Assembly (NCBI GenBank): GCA_943368345.1
Contig: CALRKY020000012.1
Location: 1 to 64,000, forward strand
Direction of reading: 5' to 3'
DNA: 64,000 nucleotides
DNA from: JADCGM01 sp943368345
Lineage (GTDB): Bacteria; Pseudomonadota; Alphaproteobacteria; Sphingomonadales; Sphingomonadaceae
The notes below the pieces were generated by a model. The model made no database searches and was not told where the DNA came from. It saw only the letters and a list, made by a program, of their open reading frames with translations. This document shows, piece by piece, positions 17,121-25,226 of the stretch. The translations under genes and the position numbers were made by a program. Numbering within the stretch: position 1 is the first letter of the stretch; the number at the start of each line of letters is the position of its first letter.

Positions 17121-18896
17121 CTATGCGGCGATGTCGTCGAACTGCAGCTTTGCCAGACGCGCGTAGAGCCCGCCCTGCTTCATCAGCGCGTCATGCTTGC
17201 CAACCGCGGCAATCCGGCCCTTGTCCATGACGACAATGCGGTCAGCATCGCGGACGGTTGCGAGCCGGTGGGCAATCACCAACGTGGTGCGGCCCCGCAT
17301 CAGTCGCTCGAGCGCTGCCTGAACCAGTTGCTCCGATTCCGCATCCAGCGCGCTGGTTGCCTCATCGAGCAGCAACACCGGTGCGTCCCGCAACACCGCG
17401 CGGGCGATGGCCAGCCGTTGGCGCTGGCCGCCGGACAGGCGCGTCCCGGCCTCGCCGAGGAAGCTGTGGATCCCCTCCGGCATTTCCCGCAGGAACTGCG
17501 CTGCATTGGCGGCCTCTGCAGCGCCCCAGACTTCCGCCTCGGTCGCGTCGGGGCGTCCATAGAGAATATTCTCATAGGCGGAGGCGGCGAAAATCACGCT
17601 TTCCTGCGGGACCAGCGCGATATGGCGGCGCAGGTCGCGTGGGTCGGTGGTCGGCAGCGCGACGCCGTCAAGCCGGATTATACCATGTTGCGGATCGTAA
17701 AACCGCTGGATCAACTGAAACAGCGTCGACTTGCCCGCGCCCGATGGCCCGACAACCGCGACAGTTTCGCCGTGGGCAATGTCCAGCGAGAAATCGATGA
17801 CGGCAGGTGCATCGGGCTTGGACGGATAGCGGAAGGTGACGCCTTCGAAAGTCAGTCGCCCCTCGGCCGGGGATGGCAGTGGTGACGGATTGGCGGGCGC
17901 CTGAATGCCGGGTTCCGCCTGCAACAGTTCGGCCATTCGGCTGGCAGCCCCTGCCCCGCGCATCATGTCGCCGTAAACTTCAGTCAAAGCGCCAAAGGCC
18001 CCGGCAACGAGGCCAGCCGTCATCACAAAAGCCGCGATATCGCCACCGGTCATGGCCCCATTGATCACATCGACCGCACCCTGCCACAACACCATCGTGA
18101 TTGCGGTGAACATCAATCCAATCACGATCGCGGTCATAATCGAACGGGTTAGAATACGACGTTTCGCAGCCGAAAAAGTAGTCTCGACGGCTTCACCAAA
18201 CCGTCTCGTTTCATGAGGTTCCTGGGTAAATGCTTGGACAATCCGGATCGCGCCAAGAGCTTCACTGACCATGGACCCAACACTGGCAATCCGGTCCTGA
18301 CTGGTCCGCGACAGATTGCGAACCCGTCGTCCCAGAAACACGATTGGCAGGACCGCAATCGGAATACCAAGAAGCATGAAACTTGTAAGCTTCGCTGAAA
18401 GCGTGAACAGAAAAATGGTGCCAAGTACACCTATAAAAAGATTACGGAGCGCAACTGATACAGATGTCCCGACAATCTGTTCGATAACTGCTGTATCGGA
18501 TGTCATTCGTGAAGAAATTTCGGACGGGCGATTTTCTTCAAAAAAGCTCGGATCGAGTGTCAGTAGATGAACATAAACCGCGCGGCGCATGTCAGCGACA
18601 ACCCGCTCGCCAAGCCAAGAAACAAAATAGAAACGCGCCGCAGTTGACAACGCCAGCACGGCGACCACTCCGAGCAGGCCGTAAAAATAGGGCGCGATTG
18701 TCCCAGCCTGCGTGGCCCCAAAGCCATGATCGATAATCTGCCGAAAGCCGAGTGGAATCGCAACCGTCGCCGTCGCCGCAACGATGAGCGCGATCAGCGC
18801 GGCACAAATCTGCCCCGGATAGCGTTTCGCAAATTGCCAGATCAGCGCCAGTTTCGACAGGCGCTGCGGCTTGTCGGCGGGAGGGGTACTTGCCAT
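17121..18896 (-). CDS. ABC exporter, fused membrane and ATPase domains (MsbA-like)
   Basis: A 591-residue half-transporter. A six-helix ABC membrane domain (about 30-330) is followed by a nucleotide-binding domain with Walker A GPSGAGKS, signature LSGGQRQRLAIARA, Walker B VLLLDEAT and H-loop VIAHRLATV. It resembles the MsbA/lipid-A or heterologous multidrug exporters of alphaproteobacteria. The stretch 18180-18560 in the membrane domain is visibly poorer in GC and uses AT-ending codons, unlike the rest of the gene, which suggests local recombination. Substrate unknown. Confidence 0.92.
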   Translation of the reverse strand: MASTPPADKPQRLSKLALIWQFAKRYPGQICAALIALIVAATATVAIPLGFRQIIDHGFGATQAGTIAPYFYGLLGVVAVLALSTAARFYFVSWLGERVVADMRRAVYVHLLTLDPSFFEENRPSEISSRMTSDTAVIEQIVGTSVSVALRNLFIGVLGTIFLFTLSAKLTSFMLLGIPIAVLPIVFLGRRVRNLSRTSQDRIASVGSMVSEALGAIRIVQAFTQEPHETRRFGEAVETTFSAAKRRILTRSIMTAIVIGLMFTAITMVLWQGAVDVINGAMTGGDIAAFVMTAGLVAGAFGALTEVYGDMMRGAGAASRMAELLQAEPGIQAPANPSPLPSPAEGRLTFEGVTFRYPSKPDAPAVIDFSLDIAHGETVAVVGPSGAGKSTLFQLIQRFYDPQHGIIRLDGVALPTTDPRDLRRHIALVPQESVIFAASAYENILYGRPDATEAEVWGAAEAANAAQFLREMPEGIHSFLGEAGTRLSGGQRQRLAIARAVLRDAPVLLLDEATSALDAESEQLVQAALERLMRGRTTLVIAHRLATVRDADRIVVMDKGRIAAVGKHDALMKQGGLYARLAKLQFDDIAA

Positions 18897-18931
18897 CGGA
18901 GCGCCCTAGCAGCGATCCGAGCCTGACTCAA

Positions 18932-19720
18932 TCAGCGCGATGTCCAGCCACCGTCCATGCTGAGCGCCGCCCCGGTCATTGATCCGGCGGCATCCGAGCA
19001 GATGAAATTCACGAACGCGCCCAGCTCCTCCACGGTGACGAAACGTTTGGTTGGCTGGACCGCGAGGATCACATTGCGGATCACCTCATCCTCACTCATG
19101 CCGTGCGCCTTGGCTTGGTCACCGATCTGGCCGTCCACCAGCGCAGTGCGGACATAGCCGGGGCAGACGGCGTTGCAGGTGATGCCGGTTTCGGCGAGTT
19201 CAAGCGCCACCGATTTGGTAAAACCGACAACGCCGTGCTTGGCGGCGACATAGGCGGATTTGAAGGGCGAGGCGACGAGACCGTGGGCCGAGGCGATGTT
19301 GATGATCCGCCCCCATTTCGCCGCCTTCATCGCTGGAACCGCAGCCCGGGTGGTATGAAAGGTCGCCGACAGACAGATGGCAATCAACGCATCCCATTTT
19401 TCCGGCGGGAATTCGTCCACCGGTGCGACATGCTGGATACCGGCATTGTTGACGAGAATGTCGAGCTTGCCGAGCGCTGCCACCGTGTCCGTGACAAAAC
19501 TTGCCGCGCCGGGCCCTGTCGACATGTCCGACCCAAGGTGGATGACCCGCACCCCGTGGGTGTCGGCCAGCCGGGCGCGCATCGCCGCAATGGCTGCCGG
19601 ATCGCCAAAGCCGTTCAGCGCGATATCGGCCCCCTGCGCGGCGAGCGATTCGGCAATGCCGAGGCCGATCCCGCTGGTCGATCCAGTGACGCCGGCAACC
19701 TTTCCACGCAGGCTCGTCAT
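18932..19720 (-). CDS. bdhA: 3-hydroxybutyrate dehydrogenase (SDR)
   Basis: A 262-residue short-chain dehydrogenase. It has the cofactor motif TGSTSGIG, NNAG, an Ser-Tyr-Lys set within ASAHG...SAYVAAKHG, and a C-terminal region (QIGDQAKAHGMSEDEVIRNVILAVQPTKRFV) diagnostic of D-3-hydroxybutyrate dehydrogenase. It oxidises 3-hydroxybutyrate to acetoacetate. AGGAGA precedes the ATG at 19720. It is divergent from phaZ across a 141-bp spacer, which joins polymer breakdown and monomer oxidation. The frame stays open far upstream on the strand opposite phaZ, but that part is not real. Confidence 0.94.
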   Translation of the reverse strand: MTSLRGKVAGVTGSTSGIGLGIAESLAAQGADIALNGFGDPAAIAAMRARLADTHGVRVIHLGSDMSTGPGAASFVTDTVAALGKLDILVNNAGIQHVAPVDEFPPEKWDALIAICLSATFHTTRAAVPAMKAAKWGRIINIASAHGLVASPFKSAYVAAKHGVVGFTKSVALELAETGITCNAVCPGYVRTALVDGQIGDQAKAHGMSEDEVIRNVILAVQPTKRFVTVEELGAFVNFICSDAAGSMTGAALSMDGGWTSR

Positions 19721-19861
19721 GCTCTTCTCCTTGATAATGCTGCACTGCGGCATCAAACCGGACGCGCTGCGCAACCAAATGCACGCTGCATCACCTAATC
19801 GAATGGACAATCGCCCGATAGCCGTTACGCTGCTTTGCAACAAAAAAGTGAGCACAAGTGA

Positions 19862-21085
19862 ATGTTGTACAACACCTATGAGTTCCAGCGGTCGTGGCTG
19901 GCCGGTGCGGGCGCTGCTGCGAGTCTCGGGGCCAGCTGGTTGAACAACCCGGCCAATCCGATGAGCTATCTGGGTATCGGGGAAATGGCGGGGGCGGCGC
20001 TCGACGTGTTTGCCCATGCCGCCGCACCGCGCGGCAAGCCGGAATTCGGGCTGGATAGCACGATCATCGACGGCAAGTCCGTGGTGGTGACCGAAGTCAT
20101 CGAATGCCGCAAACCCTTTGGCCAGTTGAAACATTTCGTCCGGGACGGCGTGGCCGCGGGTGATCCGCGCGTCCTGATCGTCGCGCCGATGTCCGGCCAT
20201 TTCGCCACGTTGTTGCGCGGCACTGTCGAACGTTTGCTGCCTTCGCACGAAGTGTGGATCACCGACTGGCGCGACGCGAAATATGCGCCGACCGGGGACG
20301 GACGCTTCGATCTGGACGACTATATCGACTATCTGGTCGAATTTCTGGAGCATGTTGGCCCTGGCGCCCACATGCTCGCCGTGTGCCAGCCATCGGTCCC
20401 GGCCTATGCGGCGGTGGCACTGATGTCGGCATCCGGCCACCCCGCCCTTCCCGCCACGCTGACCATGATGGGCGGGCCGGTCGATACCCGCAAAGCCCCG
20501 ACCTCGGTCAACACGCTGGCGACGCAGCGGCCCTTTGCCTGGTTTGAACAGAATGTCATCGCGACGGTTCCGGCAATTTATCCGGGCCACGGTCGCCGGG
20601 TCTATCCGGGCTTCCTGCAACTGACCGGGTTCATGTCGATGAACCTTGGCAACCACATGACCAGCCACTGGGAGATGTTCAAACATCTGGTCGCCGGGGA
20701 CGAGGCCAGTGCCGACGCAACCAAGGATTTTTACGACGAATACCGCTCGGTCTGCGACATGACGGCGGAATATTATCTGCAGACCATCTCGACCGTGTTC
20801 CAAAACCATCTGCTGCCTAAGGGGGAGATGACCCACCGGGGGACCCGGGTTGATCCGGCGGCGATCACCAAAGTGGCGCTGCTGGCGATTGAGGGAGAGC
20901 GCGACGATATTTCCGGGCTTGGCCAGACCAAGGCCGCGCTCGATATTGCCACCAGTCTGCCTGAGACAAAGAAGACCTATTATATGGCGGAAGGTGCCGG
21001 TCATTACGGCATTTTCAACGGCAGCAAATGGCGCAACCAGATTGCTCCGGTGGTGGAGAGCTTCATCCGCAAGAATGGCGGTTGA
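19862..21085 (+). CDS. phaZ: Intracellular polyhydroxyalkanoate depolymerase
   Basis: A 407-residue PHB depolymerase of the intracellular, signal-less type. In this family the nucleophile is a cysteine rather than serine. Here it is C175 in the elbow LAVCQPSVP, with Asp349 (EGERDD) and His381 (GAGHYGIFNG) completing the triad. The conserved start MLYNTYEFQRSWLAGAGAAA is intact. It cleaves stored PHB granules to 3-hydroxybutyrate, which the divergent bdhA product then oxidises. Confidence 0.95.
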   Translation: MLYNTYEFQRSWLAGAGAAASLGASWLNNPANPMSYLGIGEMAGAALDVFAHAAAPRGKPEFGLDSTIIDGKSVVVTEVIECRKPFGQLKHFVRDGVAAGDPRVLIVAPMSGHFATLLRGTVERLLPSHEVWITDWRDAKYAPTGDGRFDLDDYIDYLVEFLEHVGPGAHMLAVCQPSVPAYAAVALMSASGHPALPATLTMMGGPVDTRKAPTSVNTLATQRPFAWFEQNVIATVPAIYPGHGRRVYPGFLQLTGFMSMNLGNHMTSHWEMFKHLVAGDEASADATKDFYDEYRSVCDMTAEYYLQTISTVFQNHLLPKGEMTHRGTRVDPAAITKVALLAIEGERDDISGLGQTKAALDIATSLPETKKTYYMAEGAGHYGIFNGSKWRNQIAPVVESFIRKNGG

Positions 21086-21086
21086 G

Positions 21087-21440
21087 CTATCGCTCCTTCC
21101 ACCAGGCGAACACCACGGCCTGCAACTGCGTGACATAGGCGCGGGCATCCGGCCCCTCCCAGGCCCCGGTGTAGCCGCCCCGCGCCGGGCCGCCGCCGAC
21201 CCACCAGCCCTGCCCCGGCAAGCCGTCGGACTGGCGCACCACCAGCACGGCCAGCGCCGGTGCGCCGTGACCACGCTGCGCCTCGTCGACAGCGTCAAGC
21301 GTCTTGCACAACTGCCGCATCTTGGGCCGGGAGAAATGATGGCCGAGCGCACCCAATACCTCGGAATAGGTCAGCGCCGTCCCGCTGCGCGCCGCACCGA
21401 TCAGCACGGCTGTTACCTCGTCAGGATCAAACGCACTCAC
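21087..21440 (-). CDS. Conserved hypothetical protein (sphingomonad type)
   Basis: A 117-residue protein starting at a GTG that overlaps the stop of the PPOX flavoprotein gene (GTGA), so it is probably co-translated. It contains a predicted winged-helix-like half (DEVTAVLIGAARSGTALTYSEVLGALGHHFSRPKMRQLCKTLDAVDEAQ) and a second half with LAVLVVRQSDGLPGQGWW, similar in form to alkyltransferase-like or MGMT-like wedge domains. I do not recognise an enzyme. Similar proteins are sometimes labelled ribose-phosphate pyrophosphokinase, but no PRPP-synthase motif is visible. Confidence 0.75.
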   Translation of the reverse strand: MSAFDPDEVTAVLIGAARSGTALTYSEVLGALGHHFSRPKMRQLCKTLDAVDEAQRGHGAPALAVLVVRQSDGLPGQGWWVGGGPARGGYTGAWEGPDARAYVTQLQAVVFAWWKER

Positions 21441-22054
21441 CACAGCGTCTTGGCGGCACGCTCCGGCCAACCGCTGTCATAGGCTTCCCCGCCAACCTGA
21501 CCCGACGTCATTCGCGCCAAAATCTGGCCCGGCGTTGGCAGGCTGATCGGATCAACATGCCGCTCCGGGTCCCATAGCCCGGAGCGGACGATGGCGCGGG
21601 CGCACTGGAAATAGATTTCACCAACGGTCAGCACTGCGACGCTTCGCGGGCGTCCACCTTCATGGGTGAAGCTGTCGAGCAGCGCTGTGTCAGCCGAAAT
21701 GACTGCTCGACCGTTGACCCGGAGCGTGGTGCCCGACCCCGGAATCAGAAACAGCAATGCCACCCGGGGATCGCGGACGATATTGCGCAGCGAATCGATC
21801 CGGTTGTTGCCGCGCCGGTCGGGCAGCAGCAGCGTCGCCCCGTCATCCGCCACCCTGACAAACCCGGCCAGATCGCCGCGCGGCGAACAATCCAGCCCCT
21901 CCGGCCCGACCGTCGCCAGCGCCGCGAACGGCGACGCCGCAATCAGGGTGGCATAATCCGCCGTCACCCGGTCGGCGACCTTGACCGTCGCTGCCGCCAC
22001 CGGCGCATCGGGATAAAGCGCCTCCAGCGCGGCAATCGTTTCGATCATGGCCAT
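21437..22054 (-). CDS. PPOX-type FMN-binding flavoprotein
   Basis: A 205-residue split-barrel flavoprotein of the pyridoxamine-phosphate-oxidase superfamily. The strand pattern SPFAALATVGPEGLDCSPRGD, then LLLPDRRGNNRIDSLRNIVRDPRVALLFLIPG, then LRVNGRA, is typical of MSMEG_1061-like family members. The substrate is unknown. AAAGGG lies a few bases before the ATG. It is divergent from the lipoprotein gene at 22136 and coupled to the downstream hypothetical gene by a 4-nt overlap. Confidence 0.85.
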   Translation of the reverse strand: MAMIETIAALEALYPDAPVAAATVKVADRVTADYATLIAASPFAALATVGPEGLDCSPRGDLAGFVRVADDGATLLLPDRRGNNRIDSLRNIVRDPRVALLFLIPGSGTTLRVNGRAVISADTALLDSFTHEGGRPRSVAVLTVGEIYFQCARAIVRSGLWDPERHVDPISLPTPGQILARMTSGQVGGEAYDSGWPERAAKTLW

Positions 22055-22135
22055 GCCGCCCTTTTAGCACCGGTCATGTTTCTGTCACCAAATCGCCGTG
22101 ATCGGCGAAGACCCTTTGCAAAGAGGGAGAATTTC

Positions 22136-22681
22136 ATGTCAGTTCGTTGCGCATTTGTCGTGCTTGCTGCCACCGGCCTCGTGCTTGGTGGCTGTTCCAC
22201 CCGCCCGCGCCAGTTTGCGCCGACCCTGAAATCCCCGGCAGCCGACCAGGCCGCCTATGACCGGGATTATCAGACCTGCCAGACGCTGGTCGGCAGGGGC
22301 TATAAATCCAATTTCAAGGCGACGGCCTTGACGCTCGGCATCGGAACGGCGGCGGGCGTCGCGGGTGCCGTTGCGGCCAGTGCGGTCGCAATCGCCTCGA
22401 CCACCCCGACGCTGGCAACCCTTGGCTTTAACACCACTGCCGCCGGAGTCGGCGCGGCTACCATCGCCTTGCCGGTCATCGGGATTGGCGTCGGCTTTGG
22501 CGTATCGCGCGCCATCCGATCCGGCCGGGAAAAGCGCGTCAAAACCGCGCTTGCGGCCTGCCTTGGGGAATATGGCCATAGCGTTGACAGCTGGACACTG
22601 GTGAAAAAAACCAAAAAGATCAAAGGCCAAAAGACCACCCCGACACCTATTCCGGCGGTGGCCGATACGCCGGTGGGATAG
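22136..22681 (+). CDS. Glycine-zipper lipoprotein
   Basis: A 181-residue protein with a lipoprotein signal (VVLAATGLVLGGCS, lipobox LGGC). A short alpha region with two cysteines (DYQTCQTLVGRGY, LAACLGEYGHSV) flanks a strongly hydrophobic Gly/Ala-rich middle, LTLGIGTAAGVAGAVAASAV and PVIGIGVGFGVSRAI. This resembles the glycine-zipper domains of outer-membrane-associated proteins. AGAGGGAGA precedes the ATG. It is probably an envelope protein of unknown role. Confidence 0.82.
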   Translation: MSVRCAFVVLAATGLVLGGCSTRPRQFAPTLKSPAADQAAYDRDYQTCQTLVGRGYKSNFKATALTLGIGTAAGVAGAVAASAVAIASTTPTLATLGFNTTAAGVGAATIALPVIGIGVGFGVSRAIRSGREKRVKTALAACLGEYGHSVDSWTLVKKTKKIKGQKTTPTPIPAVADTPVG

Positions 22682-22734
22682 GGCGCAATACGAACGTGTC
22701 AAGTTGACGGCGCGCCGTGAATGTCAACCGCGCT

Positions 22735-22770
22735 CGTAAGCCCTCCCGTGCCAGCAGCGGAGGGCTTACG
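22735..22770. terminator. Strong hairpin, possible terminator of the lipoprotein gene
   Basis: CGTAAGCCCTCC (22735-22746) and GGAGGGCTTACG (22759-22770) form a perfect 12-bp stem with a 12-nt loop. It lies 53 bp after the lipoprotein stop. There is no T-run after it, so it is either a weak terminator or an mRNA 3'-end stabiliser. Confidence 0.55.
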
Positions 22771-22824
22771 GGTTGTGCTTCGGAGGGGAACCGGACCTAC
22801 CTGCTTGCACATTACCCTACCCCT

Positions 22825-22923
22825 GTCATCCCGGCCCTGCGCCGGGACCCAGCCCGACGAATGACGGGCGAGCGGTGCTCGCGCATTTTGCTTCGCTGGG
22901 TCCCGGGTCAAGCCCTGGATGAC
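22825..22923. repeat. Palindromic intergenic repeat element
   Basis: GTCATCCCGGCCCTGCGCCG... (22825-22853) and its near-complement ending CCTGGATGAC (22895-22923) match at about 23 of 29 positions. The GTCATCCCGG...GGGACCCAGC theme is familiar as a dispersed palindromic repeat of alphaproteobacterial spacers; that comparison is from memory. It would fold as a long imperfect hairpin with a loop of about 41 nt. Confidence 0.65.
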
Positions 22924-23097
22924 TGGTTGATTGGAACACCAGCTTCAAGCGCGGGTGTTGGTCGTGCGCATCCTGCATCAAGCGCAGAGCGATCTGGACT
23001 TGGAGAGTTAGCGGTCGGCCAGCGGCGAAACAGATAAGTGCACTGTCACCGAGTCCACGGAGTCCACGGATTACAACGCCGCCACTACGAATGAAAA

Positions 23098-24030
23098 CTA
23101 CGCCCCAAGCTTCAGTGCCGGAACCTTGTCAATCAAGGCTTTGAGTATTTCATTGTCAATTTTCGTGGGCAAATCAGGCATTGGCCCGGTCACCGCGTTC
23201 CTATCGATGTTGACGAGAGCGCCAATCAGAACATCACGAGAATCAAGAGTTTTTGACTCCCACGAAAGTTGGATAGCGCACATAAGAGCTGAAATAGAAG
23301 TCAACTCGTTCTGATAAAATTTCGTCTCATCCAGACTTCTACGATAAAGTGACAAGAAGAAATATGCAATAAGCGTTATAATAAGAGCCAGAGATATACG
23401 TGCCCCGACAAAATAAATTACAGAAGCTAGTGTGGCTTCGGAAATTTGCTGAGGAGTAAATATCTCAATTGCCTCTCGCAAGAGATACAATGATCCAAAG
23501 GCAAAACCGATACCAATAAGCAGGTTTACAAAACCGCGTATGGTAACCGTTGAAGATGCGGCCCTAAGGCGGACAGCTGACTCTTGAAGGTAGGCTATGG
23601 AAGTCCGGTCGCCAATCTGCCTGCTTTCGTCTTCCAATATTTCTTTTATCGCAGCCTTTATATGCGGCGAAACACCTCTCCGGATGTTTTCCTCAAATAG
23701 GTTGGCAACTGATTGCTCAACCTCTTCAGACAGGCGGATTACCGGTGCTGAGGGCGCGATATTTTTATAATACTGTTTGCGCGCATTAATTCTATTGATA
23801 GGATTTTCATCTGATCGAACGCCTACTAGACTAGTAAATATTCTCCCCAATAATTCATTCGTTCTGAAAAATGTCAGTAGTAAATTTTTGCGATAGCTTT
23901 TGTTGAAAATGGCGAGCGCTAAAAAAGTTAAATATAGGATTCCAATTGAGATTGTTAATTTGTCAGAGACGTCTAAAGCCGTGTAGACCGCCGAAATAAG
24001 ACCGTCAGGCAATGTATTGTTGCCGCTCAC
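23098..24030 (-). CDS. AT-rich three-helix membrane protein, function unknown
   Basis: A 310-residue protein unlike its neighbours in base composition: codons end in A/T and long AT runs occur. Predicted membrane helices lie at about 25-43, 164-186 and 203-229. Between the first and second is a charged helical soluble region (about 95-150: RLSEEVEQSVANLFEENIRR...). A cytosolic tail follows (YRRSLDETKFYQNELTSISALM). It starts at a GTG overlapping the nrdB stop (GTGA), so it is placed to be translated with nrdB. No catalytic motif is visible. It resembles the uncharacterised membrane proteins found in accessory regions. It is probably acquired. Confidence 0.75.
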   Translation of the reverse strand: MSGNNTLPDGLISAVYTALDVSDKLTISIGILYLTFLALAIFNKSYRKNLLLTFFRTNELLGRIFTSLVGVRSDENPINRINARKQYYKNIAPSAPVIRLSEEVEQSVANLFEENIRRGVSPHIKAAIKEILEDESRQIGDRTSIAYLQESAVRLRAASSTVTIRGFVNLLIGIGFAFGSLYLLREAIEIFTPQQISEATLASVIYFVGARISLALIITLIAYFFLSLYRRSLDETKFYQNELTSISALMCAIQLSWESKTLDSRDVLIGALVNIDRNAVTGPMPDLPTKIDNEILKALIDKVPALKLGA

Positions 24031-25076
24031 TCCGCCGCAACCCCAGCCAATAACCCGCCAGCTTCCTCAACCGCCTCCCCGCCGTCGTTCGCGCTCTTGG
24101 CACCTTTCCGCCGGTCGAACGCGTCCCACACTTCGTTCCAATTCCCCCGTGTTGCCGCCTTCGAATATTCGGTCGCCCGGGTTTCGAAGAAATTGGCGTG
24201 TTCGACGCCGTTCAGCATCGGGGTCAGCCAGGGGAGCGGGTGTTCGTCGATCATGAAGATCGGTTGCAATTCAAGCTGTTGCAGCCGCCAGTCAGCGATG
24301 AAGCGGATGTATTTCTTGATTTCCTTGGGCGTCATCCCTTCAATCGGACCCATCTCGAACGCGAGGTCGATGAAGGCATCCTCTAGGCTCACGACATGGT
24401 GGCAAACGCTGCGGATGTCGTCCTTGACGGCGCGGGTCAGGCAGCCGCGTTCCTTGGTGAAGGCGTGGAACAGCTTGATGATGCCCTCGCAGTGCAGGCT
24501 TTCATCGCGGACCGACCAGCTGACGATCTGGCCCATGCCCTTCATCTTGTTGAAGCGCGGGAAGTTCATCAGCATCGCGAAGCTGGCGAACAGCTGCAGC
24601 CCTTCGGTGAAGCCGCCGAACATCGCCAGCGTCTTGGCGATATCCTGATCGCTGTCGACACCGAATGTGTTCATGAAATCATGTTTGTCGCGCATTTCCT
24701 TATAGTTGAGGAAGGCGCTGTACTCGCTTTCGGGCATGCCGATGGTGTCGAGCAAATGGCTGTAGGCAGCGATATGCACCGTCTCCATATTGGAGAAGGC
24801 GGCAAGCATCATCTTGATCTCGGTCGGCTTGAACACCCGGCCATATTTGTCGTGATAGCAATCCTGCACCTCGACATCGGCCTGGGTGAAGAAGCGGAAA
24901 ATCTGGGTCAGCAGGTTACGCTCATTCTCGCTGAGCTTCTGCGCCCAATCGCGGCAATCCTCTCCCAAAGGCACTTCCTCGGGCATCCAGTGGATCTGCT
25001 GCTGACGCTTCCAGAAGTCGAACGCCCAAGGGTATTCGAACGGCTTGTAGGAGCGGCGGGCTTCGAGAAGGGGCAT
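24027..25076 (-). CDS. nrdB: Class I ribonucleotide reductase, beta subunit
   Basis: NrdB holds the diiron-tyrosyl radical used by NrdA to reduce nucleoside diphosphates. In this 349-residue protein the ligand and radical motif is METVHIAAYSHLL, giving Glu98, His101 and the radical Tyr105. The second metal set includes SVRDESLHCEG with Glu and His. It lies downstream of nrdA on the same strand across a 150-bp spacer that contains a long palindromic repeat, and its stop overlaps the start of the AT-rich membrane-protein gene. Confidence 0.96.
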   Translation of the reverse strand: MPLLEARRSYKPFEYPWAFDFWKRQQQIHWMPEEVPLGEDCRDWAQKLSENERNLLTQIFRFFTQADVEVQDCYHDKYGRVFKPTEIKMMLAAFSNMETVHIAAYSHLLDTIGMPESEYSAFLNYKEMRDKHDFMNTFGVDSDQDIAKTLAMFGGFTEGLQLFASFAMLMNFPRFNKMKGMGQIVSWSVRDESLHCEGIIKLFHAFTKERGCLTRAVKDDIRSVCHHVVSLEDAFIDLAFEMGPIEGMTPKEIKKYIRFIADWRLQQLELQPIFMIDEHPLPWLTPMLNGVEHANFFETRATEYSKAATRGNWNEVWDAFDRRKGAKSANDGGEAVEEAGGLLAGVAAE

Positions 25077-25094
25077 TGTAGTTACTCCGTACGT

Positions 25095-25220
25095 CCCTCT
25101 CCCCTTGAGGGAGAGGGGTGCCCCGAAGGGGCGGGGTGAGGGGGTATCTGTGTATCGCTTGCGGGGCCCCTCACCCCGCTCGCTTGGTAGCGAGTCGCCC
25201 TCTCCCTCAAGGGGAGAGGG
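25095..25220. repeat. 126-bp palindromic repeat between nrdA and nrdB
   Basis: A 23-bp segment CCCTCTCCCCTTGAGG... at 25095-25117 is exactly repeated in inverse orientation at 25198-25220, and each arm is itself nearly palindromic. Inner arms GGGGTGAGGGGG and CCCCTCACCCC extend the fold. It fills most of the nrdA-nrdB spacer, where it could lower NrdB relative to NrdA, or act as an mRNA processing or stabilising structure. This is a common class of dispersed repeat. Confidence 0.85.
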
Positions 25221-25226
25221 AAACGA

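Larger units (their letters stand above)
22682..23097. other. 416-bp gene-free spacer containing repeats
   Basis: No convincing gene is visible. It holds a 12-bp perfect hairpin (22735-22770), a pair of 29-nt inverted repeats (22825-22923) and a short duplication (GAGTCCACG twice near 23051-23068). GC content drops towards the right, where the AT-rich membrane-protein gene ends. Confidence 0.7.

Noticed and set aside
18932..21352. A single 806-codon minus-strand open frame spanning bdhA and the strand opposite phaZ
   Set aside because: The first 544 codons lie antisense to the well-supported phaZ, have no family likeness and are Arg/Pro-rich. A ribosome site and the SDR family start mark the true start at 19720.
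23051..23068. Short tandem GAGTCCACG duplication
   Set aside because: Two 9-nt copies in a degenerate spacer; no function can be argued.
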